A stretch of DNA of 64,000 bases from Glutamicibacter arilaitensis Re117 (GTDB lineage Bacteria; Actinomycetota; Actinomycetes; Actinomycetales; Micrococcaceae): the NCBI RefSeq assembly GCF_000197735.1, contig NC_014550.1, positions 310,001 through 374,000 on the forward strand, in the 5' to 3' direction. Each line of letters starts with the position of its first letter. Positions within the stretch are counted from its first letter, which is position 1. The position numbers and the translations under genes are program-made. Shown piece after piece: positions 35,728 through 44,229 of the stretch. The notes under the pieces were generated by a model that saw only the letters and a list, made by a program, of their open reading frames with translations, had not been told where the DNA came from and made no database searches.

Positions 35728-37260
35728 TCAGCCCGTTTCCCTTTCTGGCGGTTCAACCCAGCCCAGCACGCGTCGAACCCTGTCGTCGAGTTGGGCAGTT
35801 GGCAGCATGGGCGTCTGTTCCTTTTCGAAATCAAAGTTCTGGACGGTGGTGACGCTGCCGGGGAGCTCAACGCACATCACGCCATTGGGGGAACGCCAAT
35901 TAACGGACCCATCGGGAAGGTAGGTGGCCTGCCAGCCCATCACGTGCTTGAACATCTGGTGGCGCTTGCACAGCAAATGCGTATTGCTCCGCGTGGTGTG
36001 CCCGCCGTTGCCCCAAGCATCGATATGGTCGATCTCCGAAGTCTCTGCAGGACGATTGCACCCCGGGAAACGGCAGACAACATCTCGATGGCGCAACAGA
36101 TCGCGAAGAGCTTTAGAGGGGCGGTACTTTTCGCGACCGACGTCTATGGCTGCCCCTGACCAAGGGTCGGTGAGCACCTTGATGAATGACGGGGCGTCTT
36201 TAGCAATCAACAGAGCGGTGCCCATTGGAATTGGCCCATAGCCTTCCAGATCAGCCAACGCTCGTTTTGGATCAGCCAGCATTTCCAATGCGGGAATCGT
36301 GACGGCAACGCGTGCTTTCAACGCAGTACCTTCGGTAGCTGGCCAGCCATCAAGCAGCGCGTCGCAAATGATGTCCAGCCGACGTTGCTGTTCGGTCCGC
36401 TCATCGGCCGAATCGAGATTGCGCACTGCATGCCAATTGACCGTGTTGATGATGCTTAGCGCTTTCTCTACCGGCATGTAGAGCTGGATGACGCTCATTC
36501 CGTTAGCTTCATGCCAGTAGGTGACCTTTCGATCCTCCGCGCCCTTCTTGTGCCGTTCCTCGATCGGCTTTGGATGGAGTCTTTCACGCATCTTCCGGGC
36601 ACGTTGGATAATCGCGGAGTCGGTGGCATGCCGGGCTATTGGCAACAGCGTATGCTGCAGCAGCTTCACGTCCTCAGGTGCAAGATCCTGGCAGTGCTTG
36701 ACGATTTCCTGCGCGGATTTGGTGGTTATCTCACCGATGCTCAGTGCCTCCAAAGTCTCTGCGCAAAGGTGACGCAGTCCCTCGGCGAAGAACAGCTTGT
36801 CCTGTGCCTTCTTCTCCGTGGTGCGCATTGCAGCAGCCACCTCGGCAACGAAACATGACCGGATCAATGACTCGTCTGATCGATTCACGCCGTAGTAGTA
36901 AGCGGATTGGCCTTCATCGCTTTCCTCGGGTTCCCCCAGCAGAGACTCTTGGGTTCCTTGGCTCACTGCATCGGCGACAGCGTACTCGTAGCTGTCAGCC
37001 AGCACAGCTGCCTCGGCCGCATCCAGCATGCTGCGCAACCGTGCGATCGCTTTCAGCCTGTCCAGCCCCTGGGCCGAACTGGTCACCGGGGATTGTTCGT
37101 AGAGCCTGGTTGCAGTGGCTGCGATTTGGGTGAAGAGATTATCCTTATCGAGATTCGCGGCCCAGAGGCCATCGACTCCGGGGATGTTCCTTGTCCCCGG
37201 AGGACTAATTGGCAGGCGGCGAGGATCATCGCTGCTGTGAAATACCTCTCTTTTGCTCAT
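35728..37260 (-). CDS. DUF222/HNH endonuclease-domain protein (13E12-like)
   Basis: A 510-residue protein. The N-terminal two thirds contain the DUF222 domain (EVAAAMRTTEKKAQDKLFFAEGLRHL, PKPIEERHKKGAEDRKVTYWHEANGMSVIQLYMPVEKA). The C-terminus has an HNH nuclease domain: FRD-type lead RDVVCRFPGCNRPAETSEIDHIDAWGNGG.T..SNTHLLCKRHQMFKHV, with the zinc cysteines and the His-Asp-His active residues intact. Such proteins (13E12 family) are numerous in actinobacteria, sometimes with mobile-element links; biological role is unclear. ATG at 37260 (GAGGTATTTCACAG before it). Single gene between SRP RNA and a tRNA. Confidence 0.88.
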   Translation of the reverse strand: MSKREVFHSSDDPRRLPISPPGTRNIPGVDGLWAANLDKDNLFTQIAATATRLYEQSPVTSSAQGLDRLKAIARLRSMLDAAEAAVLADSYEYAVADAVSQGTQESLLGEPEESDEGQSAYYYGVNRSDESLIRSCFVAEVAAAMRTTEKKAQDKLFFAEGLRHLCAETLEALSIGEITTKSAQEIVKHCQDLAPEDVKLLQHTLLPIARHATDSAIIQRARKMRERLHPKPIEERHKKGAEDRKVTYWHEANGMSVIQLYMPVEKALSIINTVNWHAVRNLDSADERTEQQRRLDIICDALLDGWPATEGTALKARVAVTIPALEMLADPKRALADLEGYGPIPMGTALLIAKDAPSFIKVLTDPWSGAAIDVGREKYRPSKALRDLLRHRDVVCRFPGCNRPAETSEIDHIDAWGNGGHTTRSNTHLLCKRHQMFKHVMGWQATYLPDGSVNWRSPNGVMCVELPGSVTTVQNFDFEKEQTPMLPTAQLDDRVRRVLGWVEPPERETG

Positions 37261-37448
37261 GTTTATAGTATTGATTCGTCCGGCTGGCCGAGTTTGAAGA
37301 AAAATACGAGCTGGTGAAAAGCGTCAAAATCACCGAATTTCAGGGGATGTGCGCCTTGGTGGCGCCTAGGGAAACGGCAAGGTAACGCCCGATTCGTGAT
37401 TGAGCGAGAATTTAGATATGCTGGATCCTGCTCCACGGAGCAAACTGA

Positions 37449-37536
37449 GGAGGATTCGCCTAGCGGCCTATGGCGCACGCCTGGAACGCGTGTTGGGTTA
37501 ACGCCCTCAGGGGTTCAAATCCCCTATCCTCCGCCA
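37449..37536 (+). tRNA. tRNA-Ser(GGA)
   Basis: Acceptor GGAGGAT pairs with ATCCTCC; discriminator G and encoded CCA follow (37533-37536). The anticodon arm is CACGC-CTGGAAC-GCGTG with anticodon GGA at 37483-37485, reading UCC. The long variable arm (TTGGGTTAACGCCCTC region) and the TTCAAATC T-loop fit a class II serine tRNA. Confidence 0.97.
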
Positions 37537-37540
37537 ATGA

Positions 37541-37589
37541 TAATGTCCCGGCTCGTCGTGAAAACGACGGACCGGGACATTATTTTTTT
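37541..37589 (+). terminator. Intrinsic terminator after tRNA-Ser
   Basis: TAATGTCCCGG (37541-37551) and CCGGGACATTA (37572-37582) form the outer stem with an inner CGTCG/CGACG stem, followed by seven Ts at 37583-37589. A textbook rho-independent terminator for the tRNA transcript. Confidence 0.92.
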
Positions 37590-37667
37590 GCTCCCGCCCA
37601 AGTGCTGGCCGAATCTGGCGAGTAGTATCCATGGCAACTGTTCTGCAATTTTCAAGAAGGTATGGCC

Positions 37668-38033
37668 ATGGCGAGTGTATTGGGCGAAATCTGCCTCGAT
37701 TGCAACAATCCGATGCTCTTGGCGCGGTTTTGGTGCGAAGCGCTGAATTATGAAGTGCTGATGGAAGAAGCTGGACTAGTCAGCATCGGGCCCAAATTCC
37801 AAGGTGATGGGGGACTGTCACTGACCTTCGCGCAGGTGCCTGAAACCAAAAGCATCAAGAATCGCCTCCATTTGGATCTGCGTCCGCACAGCACCGCTCA
37901 GGCCGATGAAGCCGACCGGCTGCTGTCTCTGGGCGCGAGCTATGCCGATGTGGGGCAGCACGAAGACGAGGGCTGGATCGTGATGGCTGATCCTGAAGGC
38001 AATGAATTCTGCGTCCTAGCCGCGAACGACTGA
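37668..38033 (+). CDS. VOC-family (glyoxalase-like) protein
   Basis: A 121-residue vicinal-oxygen-chelate protein of the actinobacterial glyoxalase-like group. Conserved segments are GEICLDCNNPMLLARFWCEALNYEV, RLHLDLRP and the ending MADPEGNEFCVL, the last supplying the conserved Glu of the VOC metal or substrate site. Which substrate it handles cannot be told. The second ATG (37668), seven bases after AAGAAGG, is preferred to that at 37662. Located directly behind the tRNA terminator as a single gene, ending at a hairpin shared with the IPNS-like gene. Confidence 0.85.
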   Translation: MASVLGEICLDCNNPMLLARFWCEALNYEVLMEEAGLVSIGPKFQGDGGLSLTFAQVPETKSIKNRLHLDLRPHSTAQADEADRLLSLGASYADVGQHEDEGWIVMADPEGNEFCVLAAND

Positions 38034-38060
38034 AGCGCTGCGGGTTAAAAGACCGGTCGC

Positions 38061-38089
38061 GTCGAACCGGCATTTTCTGCCGGCTCGAC
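38061..38089. terminator. Hairpin between the VOC gene and the IPNS-like oxygenase
   Basis: GTCGAACCGGCA (38061-38072) pairs with TGCCGGCTCGAC (38078-38089) across a T-rich loop, with one mismatch. It lies between convergent stop codons and likely terminates both. Confidence 0.65.
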
Positions 38090-38139
38090 GCCACGAATCT
38101 TGATGGTGCTAGCTCCTGATCCCTGCAGGAGCAGAACAT

Positions 38140-39180
38140 CTAAGCGCTTTTGCGGTTCTTTGCCAGTTCCGGATAGTGGATGGCCGCGGTCTGCGGATGC
38201 GCACGCAACCAGCCCTTGAGCACATTCGCGCCGTAGGAAGCCAGCATCGGATTCTCCGGATCATCGGAGACACCGCGAGCTTCGGCCGCCAAGTCGGCTG
38301 GCAGTTCGACCTTGTCGATTACTGCATCCAGACGAGGGGAGTAGAAGAACGGTACCGAGTACCGGTCAACACCAGCTGGTGGTGCAATCACGCGGTGGAT
38401 GGTGGCCATCAGGTAGCCGTTGGTGGCGACTTCGAGCATCTCGCCCAGGTTCACTACCAAGGCCCCTGGAGTAGGTGGCACCTCGATCCACTCTTCCTGG
38501 CCGTAGGGCTGCACCTGCAGCCCGCCGACCTGGTCCTGCAGCAACAGGGTGACGAAGCCGTAGTCGGCGTGCAGGCCAACGCCCTGGTTACCCGATTCTG
38601 GAACGACATCGCCGGAAACGTAATGCACCAGCTTGCCCATCCATGATGGTGTGTTGGCGAATGGCTCATCGAAGTGATCCTCCGGCAAGCCCAGCCCCAC
38701 AGCGATGGCCGACAGCAGTTCGTGGCCGGTCTTGTTCATCAGCTCGGCCCACGCCATGGCGCGCTGTTCCAGCTGAGGGAAGTCCTCGGGGAACTGATTG
38801 GGGCCCTGCAGGTTCAAGTACGGCTTGTCCTTCGGGACAACCGCCAGGGTCTCGCGTTGTGGTCCGTAGTCGATCTGCTCGCGGGCATCGGCACGGCCTC
38901 GGGTGATTTCAGTGCCCATGCGGGTGTAGCCGCGGAACTGGGCGCTATTGCGGTTGTCGAGCTTGATCTTCTGCTCAACTGGCTTGCTGAAGAATTCTGC
39001 AATCGTGTCCAGCAGTTCCTGATCCTGTCCAAGCTGGGAGCTGTAGCCCACGATCTGGAAGAAGCCGACGCGGTGCGCAGCGTCGCGAAGCGCGGCAACG
39101 AATTCCTCGTTGAACGAGCCGTCAGCGTTGCGCGAGGTAGAAATATCGAGCAGTGGGATCTTGGTGACTACGTTATTCAT
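38140..39180 (-). CDS. Isopenicillin-N-synthase-like 2-oxoglutarate/Fe(II) oxygenase
   Basis: A 346-residue non-haem iron oxygenase. The DIOX_N part (VVTKIPLLDISTS... VGFFQIVGY) is followed by the 2OG-FeII core: GLHADYGFVTLLLQDQVGGLQV supplies the first His and Asp of the facial triad, and MATIHRVIAPPAGVDRYSVPFFYSP the second His and the RxS 2-oxoglutarate site. Related actinobacterial proteins are annotated isopenicillin N synthase family, but no beta-lactam genes are nearby, so the reaction is unknown. ATG at 39180 is preferred; a GTG at 39195 adds five residues. A nested inverted repeat with GTTAC/GTAAC arms lies upstream. Confidence 0.85.
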   Translation of the reverse strand: MNNVVTKIPLLDISTSRNADGSFNEEFVAALRDAAHRVGFFQIVGYSSQLGQDQELLDTIAEFFSKPVEQKIKLDNRNSAQFRGYTRMGTEITRGRADAREQIDYGPQRETLAVVPKDKPYLNLQGPNQFPEDFPQLEQRAMAWAELMNKTGHELLSAIAVGLGLPEDHFDEPFANTPSWMGKLVHYVSGDVVPESGNQGVGLHADYGFVTLLLQDQVGGLQVQPYGQEEWIEVPPTPGALVVNLGEMLEVATNGYLMATIHRVIAPPAGVDRYSVPFFYSPRLDAVIDKVELPADLAAEARGVSDDPENPMLASYGANVLKGWLRAHPQTAAIHYPELAKNRKSA

Positions 39181-39205
39181 AAACCTAGAGTGCACCTTGT
39201 GACGC

Positions 39206-39263
39206 GATTGTTACTAGCTAAAGTTACGCCCCGTTCCCCCAAGTTTCCCTTGGCGTAACAATC
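39206..39263. promoter_or_regulatory. Nested inverted repeats (GTTAC/GTAAC) upstream of the oxygenase
   Basis: GATTGTTAC (39206-39214) is the complement of GTAACAATC (39255-39263), and inside this GTTACGCC (39223-39230) is the complement of GGCGTAAC (39252-39259). The right arm can pair with either left arm, so two mutually exclusive hairpins or multiple protein-binding half-sites are possible. The GTTAC halves vaguely recall GlnR-type sites but spacing does not match. Confidence 0.4.
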
Positions 39264-39455
39264 CTTGCTTTTTCGCGTTCTTCGTTTGAAAATACGCAAC
39301 CGAGATGTAGCATCTGCCCGAATGTCCAGTGGTGGAGAATATTGCCGCTGGCACCAATCCGAAGCCGGAGGCGAAATTCACCGGCGTTGCAACTGAAATT
39401 GCTGTTTGATCTGTATTTCTGGGAGAAGCGGAGAGTTTATCCGTATGCTTGAATA

Positions 39456-39758
39456 GTGATCTTTCGAGCCGTAGGCGATGGCCGCCCCTATCCTGACCAT
39501 GGCTATTCCTCGACCCGTGATTGGAGCGAGCTGCCTCCTCAGCAGGTGAAGCTAGCGGATCTTGTCACCACCAAATCCACTCTGGATCTTGAAACATTGC
39601 TCTCAGAGGATTCCACTTTCTACGGTGACTTGTTTCCGCATGTCGTGCGCTATCGGGACGTCCTGTACCTGGAAGACGGAATGCACCGTGCGTTGCGTTC
39701 GGCGCTTCATCATCGCTCAGTAATACATGCACGCATATTGGATCTGGACGCTAGTTAG
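39456..39758 (+). CDS. Conserved small actinobacterial protein
   Basis: A 100-residue protein: MIFRAVGDGRPYPDHG, then LPPQQVKLADLVTTKSTLDLETLL, and EDSTFYGDLFPHVVRYRDVLYLEDGMHRALRSAL. The last segment recalls ParB/HTH-type DNA-binding or ParB-like catalytic motifs (DGxHR) but I cannot assign function. Similar proteins sit next to LytR_C-domain genes in related genomes, as here. TATGCT ends six bases before the GTG start and no ribosome-binding site is seen, so it is probably leaderless. Not identified beyond conservation. Confidence 0.75.
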   Translation: MIFRAVGDGRPYPDHGYSSTRDWSELPPQQVKLADLVTTKSTLDLETLLSEDSTFYGDLFPHVVRYRDVLYLEDGMHRALRSALHHRSVIHARILDLDAS

Positions 39759-39839
39759 ATAAGCTAGCGCCACGAGGACGACGATGAGGTTGCCTTCGGG
39801 CCAGTGGCTGCCGAAGACTGACCAGAGCAAGGTGGAATG

Positions 39840-40460
39840 ATGCGTGATCGCGAAGACCCGGGGCAGTGGCACGGGGCGCATATTGTTGACGAGCAGGAAC
39901 TGAGCTTCAGCTCGGATGGCCAGGCTAAGAAGCGTGCTCGCAAACGCCAGAACATTGTTTTCACCGTGATGGCCCTGCTGGTCATCGCAGTATTGACCGG
40001 AGCGGTCCTCGTTTTCAATGGAACCTTGAAGCTCGGCGGCGAGCCCACTGCTGCCCAAAGCCCGACTCCCAGTGAAACAAAAATCGAAAACGCCAAGTGC
40101 CCGGCGGTCAATTTCAAATATCAGAAACCTGGAGATGTTGAAATACGGGTCCTGAACACGACCGACATTTCAGGACTGGCCAGCGATACCGCGAAAGCAC
40201 TGGAAGAGCGCGGCTTCAAGATTTTCTCGCTGACTTCCGGTTGGAAATCGCTTGCCGGTACCACCGGGGCGGTCATTGCCGGACCTGATGGCTATGCTCA
40301 GGCATTCACCGTGCAGCGCCAGGTCCCCGGCACCGTCTTCATCTATGACGAGAAGAAGTGGGGAAGCCGAGTGGACCTGGCACTGGGCGAGAAGTACGAA
40401 GGCTTGGAAAAGGAACGCAAGCTCGATACTTCAGACGGCAAGTTGGTTTGCGCCAAGTAG
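39840..40460 (+). CDS. LytR C-terminal-domain membrane protein
   Basis: A 206-residue membrane protein: about 35 basic cytoplasmic residues (QAKKRARKRQ), one transmembrane helix (NIVFTVMALLVIAVLTGAVLVF), a Ser/Thr/Pro linker and an extracytoplasmic LytR_C domain (VEIRVLNTTDISGLASDTAKALEERGFKI). LytR_C domains occur in cell-envelope proteins that act with LytR-CpsA-Psr wall teichoic/arabinogalactan ligases. I use the ATG at 39840 because the GGTGG upstream is better spaced than for the ATG at 39837. Its start lies 81 bp after the preceding gene, and it runs into the convergent FrnE-like gene with a 4-bp gap. Confidence 0.85.
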   Translation: MRDREDPGQWHGAHIVDEQELSFSSDGQAKKRARKRQNIVFTVMALLVIAVLTGAVLVFNGTLKLGGEPTAAQSPTPSETKIENAKCPAVNFKYQKPGDVEIRVLNTTDISGLASDTAKALEERGFKIFSLTSGWKSLAGTTGAVIAGPDGYAQAFTVQRQVPGTVFIYDEKKWGSRVDLALGEKYEGLEKERKLDTSDGKLVCAK

Positions 40461-40464
40461 CCGG

Positions 40465-41154
40465 TTAGGCGCCTTGCACGTTTCCTGAATGCACTTGCGT
40501 GAGCGCATTTGCGAACACCTCGGCAGGCTGCGCGCCGGAGATGCCGTACTTTCCGTCAATGATGAAGAACGGTACTCCGCTGATGCCCAGTTCTCGTGCC
40601 TGAGCGATATCCGCGTTGACTTCCTCGGCGTAGGCGCCGGAAGCCAGATTCGTGCGCAGCTCATCGGTATCCAGTCCTAGCTGGCCAGCGAGCTGGAGCA
40701 AGGTTTCTTCATCTCCGGTGTTCAGGCCCTTTTCGAAATGCGCAGAAAGCAGTGCTTCCTTCATTTCGTTCCCGGCACCATGCTGCTTGGCGTATTCCAA
40801 GACGCGCAGTGCGGTGAAAGAGTTCGCGACCTTCAGATTCTCGAAGTCGTAGTTCAAGCCTTCGCCGGCAGCCTGGGCGGTGACATGATCAAGCATTTGC
40901 ATGACCTGTTCCTGTCCCAACCCCTTCATCTTGGAAAGGTATTCGGCCTCGCTGCCGTCGTAGTTATCGGGCAGGCTCGGGTCCAGCTGGTATGAATGCC
41001 AGTAGACATCCACGTTCTGCGAGTACTCGAAAGACTCGACACCCTTTTCGAAGCGGCGCTTGCCGATGAAGCACCACGGGCAGGCAATGTCAGAGAAGAT
41101 GTCAACGCGGATTCGCTTGTCCTGCGCGGATGGGGCAGCTGTATTTTCGCTCAT
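40465..41154 (-). CDS. FrnE/DsbA-like thioredoxin-fold oxidoreductase
   Basis: A 229-residue cytoplasmic DsbA-family protein of the FrnE type. It has VDIFSDIACPWCFIGKRRFE with a CPWC active site, the helical insertion WHSYQLDPSLPDNYDGSEAEYLS, and the cis-Pro loop ISGVPFFIIDGKYGISGAQP. No signal peptide, so it works in the cytosol; FrnE proteins are linked to polyketide tailoring or redox stress, but here only thiol-disulfide chemistry can be claimed. The ATG at 41154 is chosen because upstream frame residues are non-conserved. Single gene. Confidence 0.9.
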   Translation of the reverse strand: MSENTAAPSAQDKRIRVDIFSDIACPWCFIGKRRFEKGVESFEYSQNVDVYWHSYQLDPSLPDNYDGSEAEYLSKMKGLGQEQVMQMLDHVTAQAAGEGLNYDFENLKVANSFTALRVLEYAKQHGAGNEMKEALLSAHFEKGLNTGDEETLLQLAGQLGLDTDELRTNLASGAYAEEVNADIAQARELGISGVPFFIIDGKYGISGAQPAEVFANALTQVHSGNVQGA

Positions 41155-41219
41155 GCTGGGATAACAACTTTTGCTCCCCTTGCATTCCGCATTCTCGGCT
41201 ACCCGGTTCGAGGCGGATA

Positions 41220-41999
41220 ATGGAAGTGGCCTTGCAGGGCACTGCTGGTGTTGATGATCGAGAGAAAGCGGTACAGGTGGCAAAGAACCTTCGGTGGCGT
41301 GGAATCCTCTTCGCCGGGACGATTACGGCAATGGCGGGCTTCGTCGACGGCGTCGGGTTCGTCCACTTCGGCGGGTACTTCCTGTCCTTCATGTCCGGTA
41401 ACTCCACCCGTTCCTCTGCGGCGCTGATGACTGGAGACTTCGCCGGATGGGGCATGGCGATGTCCCTGGTGGGTTGCTTTGTTGGCGGCGTAATCCTGGC
41501 AACCTTGATTACCTACCCACTGAAAAAGATGCGCCGCCCGGTGGCCATGTACTTCAGCGCGATGCTGCTGCTTGCCGCAGCCATCTCGGGATACTTCCTG
41601 CCGCAGCTGACGGCTTTGCTGCTGGCCGCCGCCATGGGCGTAGTCAACGTTTCCTATTCGCGTTCGGGCGAGGTGTCTTTGGGCCTGACTTATATGACCG
41701 GCACGCTGGTCAAGCTGGGGCAAGCACTGGGCGGGGCCATCATCGGTCTGGCTACAGGATCGGATCGCGGCGTCTACCGGCTGCTGTGGACGCGCTACGC
41801 CTTGCTGTGGCTGATGATCACCCTCGGGTCCTTGGGTGGAGTGCTGGCCTACTTGCGCTTGGGACTGGGCAGCTTGTGGATCGTCGCGGCCGGCATGCTC
41901 ATCTGGGCCAGCCTGGCCATGATCCAAGAGCTACGCACGCCGGATGATCCGGACGAACCTTCGGGGCCGCGTGCCGGTACCTTGACCGAGATCAGCTAA
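41220..41999 (+). CDS. DUF1275 (YoaK-like) membrane protein
   Basis: A 259-residue integral membrane protein of the DUF1275/YoaK family with about six helices. The family N-terminus is visible: AMAGFVDGVGFVHFGGYFLSFMSGNSTRSSAALMTG, with GxVD and SGN motifs, then SYSRSGEVSLGLTYMTGTLVKLGQAL. Transport function is suspected but unknown. The ATG at 41220 has GAGG six bases upstream; the alternative longer frame is unlikely. An intrinsic terminator follows at 42013-42053. Confidence 0.88.
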   Translation: MEVALQGTAGVDDREKAVQVAKNLRWRGILFAGTITAMAGFVDGVGFVHFGGYFLSFMSGNSTRSSAALMTGDFAGWGMAMSLVGCFVGGVILATLITYPLKKMRRPVAMYFSAMLLLAAAISGYFLPQLTALLLAAAMGVVNVSYSRSGEVSLGLTYMTGTLVKLGQALGGAIIGLATGSDRGVYRLLWTRYALLWLMITLGSLGGVLAYLRLGLGSLWIVAAGMLIWASLAMIQELRTPDDPDEPSGPRAGTLTEIS

Positions 42000-42012
42000 A
42001 TGAACATAAAAG

Positions 42013-42053
42013 TATGCCTGGCTTAGCTTTATGCGAAGCCAGGCATATTTTAT
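42013..42053 (+). terminator. Intrinsic terminator after the DUF1275 gene
   Basis: TATGCCTGGCTT (42013-42024) pairs with AAGCCAGGCATA (42036-42047), followed by TTTTATT. Clear rho-independent form; may also serve the convergent amino-acid permease. Confidence 0.85.
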
Positions 42054-42063
42054 TCGTGGGCGA

Positions 42064-43470
42064 TCAGCCCAGCAGCGAGTCGCTGTCATGCTTGACCGGT
42101 GCAGCTGGACGAACCAGCAGCTTGAAGAGCAGGGCGAGCAGCACCAGCCATGCGATGCCGGTGTACAGGGCTACGCGCGTGGCTGGGCTCAGTGCCAGCA
42201 GCACTACAACGAAGACCATGAAGACCAACGCGATCCATGCGGCCACGGTGCCACCTGGCACAGCGTATTCCCGGGCGACTGCCGGTCCGCGGCCCGCCGC
42301 GGCTTCCTTGCGGCGCATCGCCAGGTACGAGGTCAGAATCATGATCCAGACCCATACGGTAGCGAAGGTGGCAATAGACGCGATGATGGTGAACAGCGCC
42401 TCTGGCAACAGGGCGTTGAGCACCACGTCCACCAGCAGCACGACGGCCATGATGACGACAGTCATCCAAGGCACGCCATTGCGCGAGATGCGTCCGAAGG
42501 ATTTCGGCGCGTGGCCAATTTCAGACATTGCGTAAAGCATGCGTCCAGCACCGAAGGTGTCCGCGTTGATCGCGGAAACAGCTGCGGTAATGACCACGGC
42601 ATTGAGCACGTGGGCAGCGGCAGGGATCCCCAAGCCGTCGAAGATCTGCACGAATGGCGAGGCCGAACCGTCGATCTGGCGCCAGTCGAAGAGCATCATG
42701 ACTACGGCCAGCGAAGCTACGTAGAAGAGCAGGATGCGCCATGGCACGGTATTGATGGCCGCCGGTACCGCCTTGGCGGGATCAGCGGCTTCACCAGCGG
42801 TGATGCCGATGGTTTCAATGCCGCCGAAGGCGAACATCACCACAGCGAACGACAGCAGCAGGCCAACGAAGCCGTTAGGGAACAGCGTGCCGGCACTCAT
42901 CAGGGTAGCCAGACCGGTAGCCGTCTCGGTATCGGGTGCGTTGAATCCGAAAATGATCAGGGCGGCGCCGCCAATGATCATGGCGATAATCGCGGTCACC
43001 TTGATGGCGGCCAGCCAGAATTCGGTTTCACCGAAGACCTTGACCTTCATCAGGTTGATCGAGGCGATCAGCAAGACGACGGCCAGAACCCAGATCCATT
43101 GTGCGACCTGAGGGAACCAGAAGCCCATGTAGATGCCGAAGGCGGTGACATCTGCGATGGCAACGATCGCCATTTCAAAGGCGAAGGTCCAACCGGTGAC
43201 AAAGCCGGCGAAGCGACCCAGGTACCGCGAAGCGTAGTGAGCGAAGGATCCGGAAACCGGATGCTTGACAGCCATCTCGCCCATGGCGCGCATCACGATG
43301 AAGACGGCAGCGCCGCCGATGATGTATGCGAAGAGAACGGCAGGGCCGGCAGCCTGGATAGCGGAGGAGGAACCGTAGAAAAGGCCCGTTCCGATAGCTG
43401 AGCCGAGAGCCATGAAGCGGATGTGGCGGGCGGTCAGCCCGCGGGCGAGAGACGCCTTTATTTCGTTCAC
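42064..43470 (-). CDS. APC-superfamily amino-acid permease (AAT/proline-specific type)
   Basis: A 468-residue 12-helix permease of the AAT family. Opening segment [65 protein letters not shown] is characteristic of GabP/ProY/AnsP transporters; [19 protein letters not shown] is the helix-6 family motif. Likely substrates are proline, GABA or related amino acids; exact one unresolved. GTG start at 43470 with only a weak ribosome-binding site. A CACTATAGTG palindrome lies in the divergent space to the phosphatase gene. Confidence 0.92.
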   Translation of the reverse strand: MNEIKASLARGLTARHIRFMALGSAIGTGLFYGSSSAIQAAGPAVLFAYIIGGAAVFIVMRAMGEMAVKHPVSGSFAHYASRYLGRFAGFVTGWTFAFEMAIVAIADVTAFGIYMGFWFPQVAQWIWVLAVVLLIASINLMKVKVFGETEFWLAAIKVTAIIAMIIGGAALIIFGFNAPDTETATGLATLMSAGTLFPNGFVGLLLSFAVVMFAFGGIETIGITAGEAADPAKAVPAAINTVPWRILLFYVASLAVVMMLFDWRQIDGSASPFVQIFDGLGIPAAAHVLNAVVITAAVSAINADTFGAGRMLYAMSEIGHAPKSFGRISRNGVPWMTVVIMAVVLLVDVVLNALLPEALFTIIASIATFATVWVWIMILTSYLAMRRKEAAAGRGPAVAREYAVPGGTVAAWIALVFMVFVVVLLALSPATRVALYTGIAWLVLLALLFKLLVRPAAPVKHDSDSLLG

Positions 43471-43576
43471 GATAGTAAAGCTCGGATCTTAGATGGGGTG
43501 CGTTGGGTTGGGATGCCCCGCATCTCGGGCAGGGCACAGCCGTGAAGAATCTTATGTGCTTTAGGGTTTTAAGATG

Positions 43577-43586
43577 CACTATAGTG
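43577..43586. promoter_or_regulatory. CACTATAGTG palindrome in divergent promoter
   Basis: A perfect 10-bp palindrome about 107 bp upstream of the permease start and 71 bp upstream of the phosphatase start. It could be an operator or include a -10 element (TATAGT). Short, so possibly chance. Confidence 0.3.
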
Positions 43587-43656
43587 TCACAGATCTATGG
43601 TGAGCTTGGCCACCAGCTTGTATCTTCCGCATTGGTTCCGGTGGGACAATGGCCGT

Positions 43657-44223
43657 ATGAAACTTGGATTCGTCCGCCACGGACAGACACAATGGAACCT
43701 CGAAGGCCGACTGCAGGGCTCCAGCGATATTCCGTTGAATGACACCGGCAGGTCCCAGGCCCGCGAAGCTGTGGGCGTACTCGATGGCGGCCAGTGGGAT
43801 GCGATCGTTTCCTCGCCACTATCGCGTGCCCGCGAGACGGCACAGATCATCGCCGAAGGGCTGGGCCTTGAACTGGGCCCGAGCTATGACCTGCTCATCG
43901 AGCGCGACTACGCGCAGGGCGAGGGCATGGTGGAAACCGAAGCGCTGGCCCTGTGGCCAGATAAGCACGGCGGCGGAATCGAACCGCTGGAATCCGTGGT
44001 CGACCGCGGGCTGCGCGCCATGGCACAGATTGCGTCCGACTACCCGGGCAAGAACGTTGCGGTGATCTGCCATGGCACCATCATCCGCTACACGCTCTCG
44101 CATTTCGCCGGCTACAAGCTGGACACCATCCGCAATGGCTCGGTGGCCATAATCGGCAATGAAACCGGCAAATGGCAGCTCGAATTGGTCAACGACCAGG
44201 TGCCTGAACAACTCGCGCGCTAA
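43657..44223 (+). CDS. Histidine-phosphatase (phosphoglycerate-mutase-like) protein
   Basis: A 188-residue histidine-phosphatase. The catalytic RHG is in MKLGFVRHGQTQWNLEGRLQGSSDIPL; the second Arg is in SSPLSRARETAQIIAEGLGL; the second His is in VAVICHGTIIRYTLSHFAGY; the acidic acid-base Glu is in LIERDYAQGEGM. Substrate may be a phosphosugar, nucleotide or 2-phosphoglycolate-like compound; this clade includes several. The ATG at 43657 gives the family N-terminus directly. It is divergent from the permease and convergent with the lipase-like gene at a 6-bp gap. Confidence 0.92.
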   Translation: MKLGFVRHGQTQWNLEGRLQGSSDIPLNDTGRSQAREAVGVLDGGQWDAIVSSPLSRARETAQIIAEGLGLELGPSYDLLIERDYAQGEGMVETEALALWPDKHGGGIEPLESVVDRGLRAMAQIASDYPGKNVAVICHGTIIRYTLSHFAGYKLDTIRNGSVAIIGNETGKWQLELVNDQVPEQLAR

Positions 44224-44229
44224 GCAGCA

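Noticed and set aside
35728-37260. HNH protein as a mobile intron or IS element
   Set aside because: No terminal repeats, intron ends or transposase are visible; DUF222/HNH proteins are common chromosomal genes.
42031-43401. 456-codon frame opposite the amino-acid permease
   Set aside because: His/Gly/Asp-rich mirror frame of a transporter gene; no start signal or family.
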